From Sugiyamaella lignohabitans (taxonomy: Eukaryota; Ascomycota; Dipodascomycetes; Dipodascales; Trichomonascaceae), in NCBI RefSeq assembly GCF_001640025.1, contig NC_031672.1, positions 2,604,001 through 2,668,000 of the forward strand: a DNA stretch of 64,000 nt, read 5' to 3'. Below the pieces are notes generated by a model. It saw only the letters and a program-made list of their open reading frames with translations, ran no database searches and was not told the DNA's origin. Positions 10,007 to 18,979 of this stretch are shown here, in pieces; the first letter of the stretch is position 1; each line of letters starts with the position of its first letter. A program made the position numbers and the translations under genes.

Positions 10007-10468
10007 ACATCTTTTTTGAATTTGATAGCAAATGTCCCGTAGAAATTAATTGTTTACACAAATTTGAACTCAGATAAAAATTTTATATACATCACAAATG
10101 CTCGTATTGGACCGTATCCTATATTTCCTTATTCTGAGCGCCGAATGCCGACAATGGCTGATATAAAGAATGATGTAGTACTGATAGCCCGCTATCAAAA
10201 GTTATTGAAAGCCCAATCTACAAATTATTATTGTAGAAAATAAAACCTTATCTCATTAGGAGCTTATGGTTTATGGATTTCATATATTAAATTAAATCGT
10301 CTCGAGATACTATAGATCTGCCTCATAGTTCCAAATTTGGCAATGAAATCAATAAAAGTCCGCAGCATAGCCTAACCCACCTTTGAAACGCGAACACGCC
10401 CTTCACTTATTATCGTGTTAATTCGCGAATCGCATAGATTTCATAGCATCCTCCAATTTCATATAACA
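10007..10468. other. Intergenic region between 5S rRNA and PRI1
   Basis: AT-rich; presumed PRI1 promoter. No further RNA gene, open frame or repeat was recognised. Confidence 0.45.
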
Positions 10469-11704
10469 ATGCCTTCAGTTGACTTCACTTTTGCAAATCA
10501 TAAAGTTGATCCAGAGGTTCTGACACAATACTACCAACGGCTCTTTCCAGCCAGATATCTCTTTCAGTGGCTTAACCATTCACCTGTACCGTCAAGTGAC
10601 TTTACAAATCGTGAGTTTGCATTCACGCTCTTTAAAGATGAGAAATACATTCGATATCTATCTTATCCAAATGCCGATGCTTTTAAGAAAGACCTCTTGA
10701 AAATGACACCCAGTCGTTTTGAAATTGGTCCCGAATATAACTCGAATCCAAGGGATCGGAGACTGGTGAATAAAAACAACTTCAAGACGCTATCAAAGGA
10801 ATTGGTATTTGATATCGATTTGACAGATTATGATGGTATTCGTACATGTTGTAGCGACAAGAATATTTGCGAGCTCTGTTGGAACTTTATTACTTTTTCC
10901 ATTCATGTTCTGGATGAGACCTTAAGAGAAGATTTCGGGTTTGAACATATCCTATGGGTCTATTCTGGCCGTAGAGGTGCACACGCATGGGTCTGTGATA
11001 AACGGGCTCGTGAACTGGACGACAAAGCTAGGAAAGCTATGATTGGATATTTGAATATAGCGAAAGGAACGCGTGGCAAAGTTATTGATGCTAAACGTCC
11101 TTTTCACCCATATGTTAGCCGAATGTTTGATGTGGCTACTAAAGATTTTACTCAGCATATCCTTCTAGACCAGGATCCTTGGAGAACGCCTGAAGACGCT
11201 GAAAAGCTTTTAAAAAGAATCCCGGATCTTAATTTAAAAGATGCACTCAAAAAGAAATGGGGCTTTTCTGATATTTCGAGCAGCACAAAATGGAAAGATA
11301 TCGACGAAGTGGCAAAATCTGGTAATATTAAAACATTAAATGCCAATTCCCTGCTGGAAGCAAAAAAGGATATCATCCTTGAGTATATGTATCCTAGATT
11401 GGATGTCAATGTCTCAGTTCACATGAACCATTTACTGAAATCACCCTTTTGTGTGCATCCTGGAACGGGGCGTGTATGTGTGCCCATCACAGACCCTGAT
11501 ACATTTGATGCGTCTAGTGTTCCGACATTAAACGAACTTTTAGAAGAACTGAGTACTAGTACAAGTACTGATTCCAACGCCCATGCTTATGAATCGACTT
11601 CATTGAAACCGTACATTGACTTTTTTGGGAAATTTGTAAACAACCTCATGAAAGCTGAACAACAACATGCTAAACGGGGACGTGAGAATGACCTTTCATT
11701 TTGA
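10469..11704 (+). CDS. PRI1: DNA primase catalytic (small) subunit
   Basis: Synthesises RNA primers in the DNA polymerase alpha-primase complex at replication forks. 411 aa from ATG at 10469, close to the 409 aa of S. cerevisiae Pri1; an upstream in-frame extension begins only with GTG and is not used. Hallmarks: the metal-binding aspartates in LVFDIDLTDYD (D115 and D117), a zinc-binding cluster CCSDKNICELCW, the nucleotide-binding WVYSGRRGAHAWVCD, and the third catalytic Asp312 in PRLDVNVSVHMNHLLKSPF. The conserved leucine 323 in NHLLKSPF is encoded by CTG, showing that CTG is read as leucine here. A run of nine G residues lies six bases after the stop codon. Confidence 0.97.
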   Translation: MPSVDFTFANHKVDPEVLTQYYQRLFPARYLFQWLNHSPVPSSDFTNREFAFTLFKDEKYIRYLSYPNADAFKKDLLKMTPSRFEIGPEYNSNPRDRRLVNKNNFKTLSKELVFDIDLTDYDGIRTCCSDKNICELCWNFITFSIHVLDETLREDFGFEHILWVYSGRRGAHAWVCDKRARELDDKARKAMIGYLNIAKGTRGKVIDAKRPFHPYVSRMFDVATKDFTQHILLDQDPWRTPEDAEKLLKRIPDLNLKDALKKKWGFSDISSSTKWKDIDEVAKSGNIKTLNANSLLEAKKDIILEYMYPRLDVNVSVHMNHLLKSPFCVHPGTGRVCVPITDPDTFDASSVPTLNELLEELSTSTSTDSNAHAYESTSLKPYIDFFGKFVNNLMKAEQQHAKRGRENDLSF

Positions 11705-12116
11705 TCTGCGGGGGGGGGCTCTAATTTGCGTTATATTTTAGTGGAACTTAAATCCTAATGGGTCTGGTAATTCAAGTATATAGCGTTGTTGTAAAGTAAA
11801 CATGGTTATTTATTTAGTGAAGACAGTATTGAACTGCGAATCACTTATCTTTTGCCGATCCATTGGTTTCGAAATATGTTCACACTGGCTCCTAACAACA
11901 CCTAGAGCGTTTAACTTCCTCTTCATTATCCTCCTATTATTTAGATTAGAAGGCAACCCCTATCTATCTGAAAGCTCTTGAATCTGGGGCTTGTTCACTG
12001 ACTATTTAGTTCGAGGTTGGGGTTCCTCTCTGTGTGTGTATTATCATGTACGGTGTATGTCTAGTAAATCAATCACATTGCCTCAGCTATGGAAATAGCG
12101 TAACAAGATAATATCA
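11705..12116. other. Intergenic region between PRI1 and hypothetical gene
   Basis: Begins with a nine-G run (11710-11718) directly after the PRI1 stop, otherwise unremarkable; contains a short TG repeat near 12031-12038. No gene recognised. Confidence 0.45.
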
Positions 12117-12851
12117 ATGAACCGCCAAATAAATAATGGGTTTCCTGGATCACCAGATTTACAGCCGGTGTCAACTACGACTACACAGAACTATGGCGCA
12201 AGGACAAGTTCAAATCTAGGTGATATGGATAGGCTGTACCAAGAAAGCTACTTTGCTTACAATCATCCTCATTCTCTGACTGCCACAACCACTGGAGGTG
12301 GCGGTATTGGTGTCGGAGCCAGCAGTACTGGTAATGGAGCCCCTTTAGTTCCGGGATTTGAAGACAGAGAAGGTAGAAGTGGGTTAATGCGAAGTCAGTC
12401 GCCACCACGTGAACCACCGTTTAATACACATGGAGTACATCCGGCGGTAGAAGGTCAGATTCCGTCTGTAAAGCCTGTTGTGAACTCCCACGACAGATTA
12501 TGGTCTGAGGTAGATGTGCTAGATGATGCAGCAGACCTGGCTAGTCGTGTCAAGGCAAATGGTAGCTTCTTTGGCCCAGCTCATTCTAAAGCATTGGATC
12601 AACTACGACACGCACAAGTTGAGCTGGCTCAAATGACTGCTGAAGCCGAAAAACAACAGGACCGAGCAAAATATCGTGTCTTGTGGGAAAAGAGTGATTT
12701 GGAATCGTTACGAACCGCTCTTTTTGACGAAGAGCATTTTCAGCAGCTAAGCTTGCATGTTGACAACACAGCCAGAAAACTGGATGAAGTAGCTGAGCTT
12801 ATGAAAGCAGTAGACGAACAAAGCCGAGAGTTCTGGAGTACTCTGAATTGA
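12117..12851 (+). CDS. Hypothetical protein with C-terminal helical region
   Basis: 244 aa, not recognised. The N-terminal half is low complexity: Thr/Ser/Asn-rich, with a Gly-rich stretch (about residues 60-80) and a Pro/Ser segment SQSPPREPP. The C-terminal half (about 120-244) is charged, with heptad-like spacing, and probably forms a coiled coil (for example LDQLRHAQVELAQMTAEAEK and ARKLDEVAELMKAVDEQSRE). No signal peptide or membrane segment. The size and architecture would suit a subunit of a small coiled-coil complex (endosomal BLOC-like or kinetochore), but that is only a guess. The composition contrast and continuous frame support a real gene. It is convergent with DBF2, with a 167-bp gap. 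Confidence 0.7.
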   Translation: MNRQINNGFPGSPDLQPVSTTTTQNYGARTSSNLGDMDRLYQESYFAYNHPHSLTATTTGGGGIGVGASSTGNGAPLVPGFEDREGRSGLMRSQSPPREPPFNTHGVHPAVEGQIPSVKPVVNSHDRLWSEVDVLDDAADLASRVKANGSFFGPAHSKALDQLRHAQVELAQMTAEAEKQQDRAKYRVLWEKSDLESLRTALFDEEHFQQLSLHVDNTARKLDEVAELMKAVDEQSREFWSTLN

Positions 12852-13018
12852 AGTAGTGACTTCAGCTGTTTTTGGAAGACTGGGGAATCGATTATTTATT
12901 TTTTTATTTATTCGTCTTAATATATTTATATGTATTTTTTAACTAATAATTTGCCCAATGAAAGAATGATATAATAATAATAATATAGAGTGAAATGGAA
13001 TAGAACACTAGAAGTCAA

Positions 13019-14725
13019 TCAGAAAATGGTGGAAAACGAGTCATGCACAACGTTTCGTCTTCCAAAGGTACTATCTTCTAGCACATTTGGAGCAGTTGAG
13101 CCCGTTTTGGAATGCTTATAAGTGAATCCAATAAACGCCTGTTTCGACAATGGAACACCACGGTCAGCCATGCCCTCTACTTGAGTCTTCTTGTCCAATA
13201 CTTCTTTGTATTTAGCCATATCTTCCTCGTTCGAAAAGTCATCAAAGTAGCCGGCATCCGCCTCTGAGTTCAATTGTGGAACAAATGGAGGATTAGATTT
13301 CCTCAAATTATCCCAGTCGACCTCACTAAAATAAGGATGTTGAGAAATCTCCTTGAAGTTCTTTAGTCTATCTTTAGGATAATTAATCAACGAGAGAATC
13401 AGGTTCCAAGTACGATCGCTGAATACAAACTTTCCGTCCTCATACTGGGGTCGAACCAAACATTTTTTCCATTGTTGCAAATTCGCATATGTTTCTTCAG
13501 TACTGCTTCCACTGAAGGGAGGGTATCCTGTCAGTGTTTCAAACAACATACAACCCAAAGACCAATAATCAATGGTATGATTGTAAGTAGTTCCTCTAAG
13601 GACTTCCAGAGCCATATAATCAGGCGACCCAACCACTGATTTTGCAATGTTAACGTCGCGCACCCTAAGAGAACGATATGCCTCTTGTCTCTCAGTCACA
13701 GATCTATACTTTAAGGGAGTATCCTTAGCAAGCTCAAGCTTACGTCGTAGACTGTCAATCTTGTGCGATGACACTGCTCCAGAAGCAAGTCCAAAATCGG
13801 TAAGTTTGATATGTCCAGAAGCATCGATAAGAAAGTTTTCAGGTTTCAAGTCTCTATGAATATAGCCCAATTGATGAAGGGCTTCAAGACTAGCGAACAT
13901 TTCACTAATGTAAAATCGTGTGTGGCGAGGGTTTAGAGTTCCAGTATTGTTCAAGAGAGTACGATAGTCACCTCCAGGGACAAATTCCATAGCTAGATAT
14001 ACATTTTCATCGTCTTGGAACGAGTAAAGTAGTTGAACCAGCCAAGGAGAGCTAGCAGTTCGCAATATATCTCTCTCGGTAAGAATATGTCTAATTTCAT
14101 CCAGTTTAAGTAGTAACTTTTTGTTCAGAACCTTCAAGGCACAAACTTCCTTTGTATCAGTCTTTCTTGCAAGATACACTTGGCCATAACCACCTTGTCC
14201 AACCTGAGTCAAGATTTGGAAATCCCTATACTTAAGCTTGACACGACGCTTACGCAGAAGTACCCGCTCTCTTCCTGTATATGACTTCCAAGCAAATTGG
14301 CGCTCCTCTTCATCGAGTGTATTAATGTTGGCTTTCGCTTTCTCCAATCTTTGCTTTCGCTTGTACGAGTATGTAATCATATCGAGGTAGTAGTCGAGGA
14401 AGTACATGTTGGCAACATTCACCATCCGCTTAACCTTTGGATCGTGGGCCTTGGCTAAATCAGCGGCCGAGAGGACAGTTCGTCGATATTGGCTAGGTTC
14501 AAAATGACCAGTACTACCAGGTGCATTTTCCTTGTTGCTCAACTGTAGTCCCGAGATCTTTTGAACTAAAGCATCGTCAGAAGAGTTGGGTATTCGACCC
14601 GCCCTGAGGCTCTCTTTATCCGAACCACCGCCTGTAATCCCATTGAAGAATCCAGCCAACCTGGTGGGGGACGATTCACGGGATGAATCAGTGTGAAATG
14701 CAGTCCGTGTTGGGGATAAAGGCAT
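13019..14725 (-). CDS. DBF2: NDR/LATS-type protein kinase Dbf2 (mitotic exit / septation)
   Basis: AGC-family Ser/Thr kinase of the mitotic exit (septation initiation) network, activated by Mob1. 568 aa, close to S. cerevisiae Dbf2 (572). Order: Ser-rich N-terminus; Mob1-binding basic helical region (about 95-160, including KRMVNVANMYFLDYYLDMI); kinase domain with GQGGYGQVYLARK, ALKVL lysine, HRDLKPEN and DFG; an insert between DFG and APE characteristic of the NDR family; T-loop AKSVVGSPDYMALEVL with the activating serine; and a C-terminal extension with the hydrophobic motif region ending FIGFTYKH. It is divergently transcribed from the Yrb30-like gene. Confidence 0.95.
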   Translation of the reverse strand: MPLSPTRTAFHTDSSRESSPTRLAGFFNGITGGGSDKESLRAGRIPNSSDDALVQKISGLQLSNKENAPGSTGHFEPSQYRRTVLSAADLAKAHDPKVKRMVNVANMYFLDYYLDMITYSYKRKQRLEKAKANINTLDEEERQFAWKSYTGRERVLLRKRRVKLKYRDFQILTQVGQGGYGQVYLARKTDTKEVCALKVLNKKLLLKLDEIRHILTERDILRTASSPWLVQLLYSFQDDENVYLAMEFVPGGDYRTLLNNTGTLNPRHTRFYISEMFASLEALHQLGYIHRDLKPENFLIDASGHIKLTDFGLASGAVSSHKIDSLRRKLELAKDTPLKYRSVTERQEAYRSLRVRDVNIAKSVVGSPDYMALEVLRGTTYNHTIDYWSLGCMLFETLTGYPPFSGSSTEETYANLQQWKKCLVRPQYEDGKFVFSDRTWNLILSLINYPKDRLKNFKEISQHPYFSEVDWDNLRKSNPPFVPQLNSEADAGYFDDFSNEEDMAKYKEVLDKKTQVEGMADRGVPLSKQAFIGFTYKHSKTGSTAPNVLEDSTFGRRNVVHDSFSTIF

Positions 14726-15351
14726 TCTTATTTGGTAGGCTAAGATAACTTGGAAATTTTCTTGGAAGAAACCAAGAGTTTGTGAAATGAATGGGTTGTT
14801 TCAAAGAATGTGTATTTGTTTACATCGGGTTGTGGAGTAAACAAACCGATGCACTGATCTACAGAGTTTACTTGCACGTGACAATGTGATGACCATCGAT
14901 TCAGCGTGATATTTACAGGTAAGAGTAGTTGCTAGTTCAAGATTAGCTACTAATAAAAAAAAATAATGCTAATCTAAATTGTTCATGGCCCAAAATATGA
15001 GTGTCAATGGCCATTTCAAGATAATATTTGTTGGGCCATCAAAGACAACCTGCAGGAAATCTTGCCTGTGTATGTCTACAGAGGACATGGGAAACAAATC
15101 CTTGATCCATTCAGAACTATATCGATCAAATATGATTAGGCAACGGAGTAGATGCTCTCTAATATTCTTTGGAGTGATACATATAAACGAATGAATTAAA
15201 CTTGGTTAGATGATATAGTTGTGCAGCAATAAACCTTCGTAGCGATAACAGCCGCACGCATTTATCTTATGCACATGAATCAATAGAAATATTGTTCTAG
15301 AATTCTATGATCTGATTGAAGAAGTTTCAAGTAACGGTCAAGGTGGCCAAA
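14726..15351. promoter_or_regulatory. Divergent promoter region DBF2 / YRB30-like
   Basis: 626 bp between two head-to-head genes. A CACGTG E-box lies at 14875-14880, 150 bp from the DBF2 start. A 71-codon open frame at 14979-15194 is not convincing. Confidence 0.5.
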
Positions 15352-17254
15352 ATGGATGAATTAATCCAGAGAGTAAGTTAATTTGATATGGATTAAAGTT
15401 AAGACTATTCTAACTTTTTAGGCAAGCAATCAAGCTGTCTCGTTTGCTATCAGATCTGGCCTGTCTATTGCTAGTGGATATGCATTCAAGACGTTAACCA
15501 AGTTCCTGGATAAGATACCTCCAGACCAGAAGTCAGTTTTAATTGAAACTAGGGAGCAGATGAAAACTAAAATTGAGATCATCACTCCTGCAATTGATTT
15601 AATTGAGTCTTTAACAGCCAGAGGTAATTCCCAACTAGCCAGCACTTTGGATCTTACTCGTAAACTGAGAGATGATATTATTAGTTACGAAGAAACAATT
15701 GATAAGATCAACGATCTGATAGCTACTACAGACCAAAAGAAGACAGCTCAGCAGCGCCAACTTGCTATTTCCCAGGTTCAAAGTTCTTCCAAAACATTGT
15801 TGACCAGGATTGAAGATGCGATCCCACTGATCTCGTTAGCACTCACCACCTCAGGGGCGAACCTTTCGAGCGCACTTCCGGATACAGTATCACCATCAAG
15901 GCTACTTCAAGCTGCTAAGATTCTCTATCTTGCTGATAGTCAATTTGAGATTGGAAAAAATGAAAGACAGCAAGTTGGCCCAGATTTCAAAGTCAAGCTA
16001 TATACCATTTTTACCAGTGCTATCCGAGATATGAAATTCAAGAATCACGAAATCACCTGGAAAGAAGAATTTACGAAATGTTCGGTCAGTTTATGGAGGA
16101 TCAAGAGAGGAAGGGCATCTAATACGTTGGAAAATGGCCTAGATGCGAAATATTTTTACGAGCTTCTTATAGAGGAAGACAGGGATGATGGAAGATATCA
16201 TAGTGAGGATGAGGGTCCGATAAAGAGGAGGACGGTTGACGTTTCAATTGTAACGAGACTGTTCTTCTCTTTCTCAGGACAGATTCTGGAACTTGAGGAG
16301 TCGGAGTCACCCGTATTGTTGCTCAAGTTGAATAGAGCATTTATGCCTGATGGGCCTGTTAGTAAACTAAACGTAATCGACAGTCTTGAGCAGGGTGATG
16401 TTAGACCATCAAGTTCTGTTGAGTGGATAGCATTTGAAGCAGTCACCGAGAGTGTGGATACAACTGAGGAAGACGATGAAGAGGAAATTGAAGAAGTCGA
16501 ATCATTCAGTGATGATGATAAGAGCGGTGGCGAAGAGACAAACAATGAGACTGGCAATAGTGATGGTGAAGAGAAAGACGAATCTGATGGTAGCTCTGAT
16601 TCTAAGGATCCCTTGATGGCAAATCTCATATCAGCCACCTCTAATTTGAGCATTTCTTCCAAGGAAGCAAGATCTCCACCGTCTCTATCCCTGCTAGAGT
16701 ATTTGATTCGGTTAGCAGCATTACAAACTAATGATCAGGTCTCAATGTATGACTCTCCTGACGAACGAATTGCTCTTTATTTGAGAGAGGAAAAGGGTCG
16801 TCGATCTGAACCCAATGATGCGGCCAATGCGTCATTCAACTCTAATCTGGATTCTCCTAGAAGTGTTTTGTCGATTTCTCCCATCATATCGCCAAGCACT
16901 AGGACCCGTGCTATGACCAGATCACCCAGTGCGAATCGTCCACTTTATGCATCTCCTTTGGCCCACTCCACTAGTGGCCGTCCCAAGTCGCGAGTCCAAC
17001 ATCTCAGTAGTGCCTTAGCACAGTCTCCATTAATTCAAGGCACTCCAAAGTCATCGAGAGCTTCAAGATCTAACTCAGGGTCTCCCAACAACCTAACTCC
17101 GTGGGAAAAGGACCGACTTGTAAACCGGTCAGCTCACGTTAGACGGGTTGTGAACAACTCTTCCGCCATCTTTGCCAGTCCTTTCCGCAACAAGCCAAGA
17201 TTGCAACGGTCGGAGCAGAACCTAGAAAGTCCTGTTCGTCGCCGACCAAACTAA
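15352..17254 (+). CDS. YRB30: RanGTP-binding protein, Yrb30-like
   Basis: Resembles the fungal RanGTP-binding protein family of S. cerevisiae Yrb30, which binds Gsp1-GTP and antagonises RanGAP in nuclear transport. Exon 1 is 15352-15372 (seven codons, MDELIQR), then a 49-nt intron with GTAAGT donor, TTCTAAC branch at 15408-15414 and TTTTTAG acceptor; exon 2 is 15422-17254. 617 aa. The first ~290 residues form the conserved part (RLLQAAKILYLADSQFEIG, VDVSIVTRLFFSFSGQILEL); the middle is very acidic (EEDDEEEIEEVE...), and the C-terminal 200 residues are Ser/Pro-rich with many SP dipeptides, probably disordered and phosphorylated. The first exon is confirmed by the continuous frame and the conserved start of exon 2 (ASNQAVSFAIRSGLSIASGY). 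Family assignment is good; orthology to Yrb30 is inferred. Confidence 0.82.
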
Positions 17255-17428
17255 AAGAAAAACAAAACAAACTAGGCGTCTAGTTGATCTATTTATTTCA
17301 TCAATACCAGCTCAATTATAGTGAGAATATTCCCTGCTACACTTTCAGAAAGTAATCTATACCTTGCCGGAGGCATGGGTTTAACATTTTATTATGAGAG
17401 AATTTATTACTATTTGTCATCACACGAC

Positions 17429-18979
17429 TTACTCAGCGAAATAATTCCACATATCAGGTAGTGACCGACCAGTAATGGATTCGGTAGCAGTAGCTTTCTG
17501 GTGTGATTGTGCCGTCACTTCAGTAGAAGGGGGGCGCTCAACATTATCGACATAACCACCATCTTCATAATTGCGAGGAAGGAACGAGTTGTACAGATAT
17601 GCATTTGTTTGGGGTGTTGCATCATCGAAGGTAGATGATAGACCACTCTCAGAGGGAAGAGCTACCGATCGAACAGAAGCCTCGCTAACAGCAGGCCAGT
17701 CGAAACCTTCGTCAGGTTCAGTTGTTCCCAGTATATCTAGCCATAATTGAGTGTTGGTCTTTTTAACTGCCGCATCGTTAACATCCACTGCCGCGTTTTT
17801 TCCCATTGAGCTTTCATTGATTCCGACGGTGTCTGATCCGCTGTATATAACACCGCTAGTTCGTTCTAAATAGCCAGCTATCGATTTGTCAAGCTCTACT
17901 TTTTGTTGTGAGGGTTCAACGCTGTCCAAAATAGTCTGGCTCATAGGGAACCTCGAGGAGACATCACCAGAGGGAATTTCATTAGCCATGTTATGGCTGA
18001 CATTTCCATTAACACTGCCTGCAACACTGCTATTGGCACTTCCAGTATGCTGAGGAGACATTGAGAGTGAGCCAGAAGATGGCTGTGAATAATTGTTAGC
18101 AGTTATGGTAGCAGTCGCGGTCAGAGCCAACCAGGGCTCGTCATCAGCATAAGCGTCGCTATCGCTCTGTGGGATATGAGAAGCGATAGCCCTTTCAAAG
18201 AAATTCTCAGTACTATCGACTTGACTTGAGGCATAGTCGTTGACGAGACCACCAACAGGACTACTCTCGCTGCGGTTTCCACCCTTCGGTAGACTGTTGC
18301 TTCGATTTCTTGATCCGTCGCCCGTACTCGTCAAAGATGCTAGATTTAAAGGATGTGCCAATGATATAAAACTTGCCGTGTTCGAGTTAATGGGAGATGG
18401 TGATGCATATGAAGATGATTGGCTATAATAAGGGCTGTTATCATAATTTGTAGTCAGTTGCGGCAGGTTATGGCCCGCACTACGAGCTAAAGAAGAAGCA
18501 GACAGTTGGGAGTCTGTTATAGGAACAAACAATGGAGGCGCCGAAGTAGATGAACCCATGGATGAGATAGATGCAAGTGAAACATGAGAATCATTGTGTC
18601 GGATACCTATCGCAACAGCTGCTGCCGTGGTGCTATTATCATTTATAGGCGGCGTCGTTCCTTTTGAGCTGCGTCTCGATGAAGTAGATACTGACCTTGC
18701 TCTTTTGTTTTTTAAACATGTGCATTGAGAAGGGTCAATGTTACAAGGACATGTAGGAGCATGAGCGTGGGACTTTCCTGCTCCGCTACCTGCACCGCAT
18801 AAACATTTCGTATGCAGGGCCCTTGCTTTTCGAGCTTCCCTGCAGTGTGAACATTGACTTGTTGGACGACCTTTCGGTTTAATAGGTATCAGTTGCACAT
18901 CCGTGTGGTTACAAGTAGATACACGGTGTCCACGAATACACCTTTCACAAGCATACTTAACACCGTCAATCAAAACCAT
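17429..18979 (-). CDS. HAA1: Copper-fist transcription factor, Haa1-like
   Basis: 516 aa from the ATG at 18979, which starts the fist domain itself (MVLIDGVKYACERCIRGHR). The copper-fist motif is complete: C-x2-C-x8-C-x-H, then the minor-groove KPKGRP, then CSHCREARKAR. A following cysteine-rich region (CLCGAG, CPCNIDPSQCTCL) resembles the copper-binding CxC clusters of Ace1/Cup2. The fist is closest to S. cerevisiae Haa1 (MVLINGIKYACERCIRGHR), the regulator of weak-acid tolerance, but basal yeasts have one or few such proteins, and a Cup2/Crf1-type copper-response role is equally possible. The remainder is Ser/Asn-rich, disordered activation-type sequence. A 4.1-kb gene-free region lies upstream, unusually long for this window. 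Confidence 0.88.
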   Translation of the reverse strand: MVLIDGVKYACERCIRGHRVSTCNHTDVQLIPIKPKGRPTSQCSHCREARKARALHTKCLCGAGSGAGKSHAHAPTCPCNIDPSQCTCLKNKRARSVSTSSRRSSKGTTPPINDNSTTAAAVAIGIRHNDSHVSLASISSMGSSTSAPPLFVPITDSQLSASSLARSAGHNLPQLTTNYDNSPYYSQSSSYASPSPINSNTASFISLAHPLNLASLTSTGDGSRNRSNSLPKGGNRSESSPVGGLVNDYASSQVDSTENFFERAIASHIPQSDSDAYADDEPWLALTATATITANNYSQPSSGSLSMSPQHTGSANSSVAGSVNGNVSHNMANEIPSGDVSSRFPMSQTILDSVEPSQQKVELDKSIAGYLERTSGVIYSGSDTVGINESSMGKNAAVDVNDAAVKKTNTQLWLDILGTTEPDEGFDWPAVSEASVRSVALPSESGLSSTFDDATPQTNAYLYNSFLPRNYEDGGYVDNVERPPSTEVTAQSHQKATATESITGRSLPDMWNYFAE

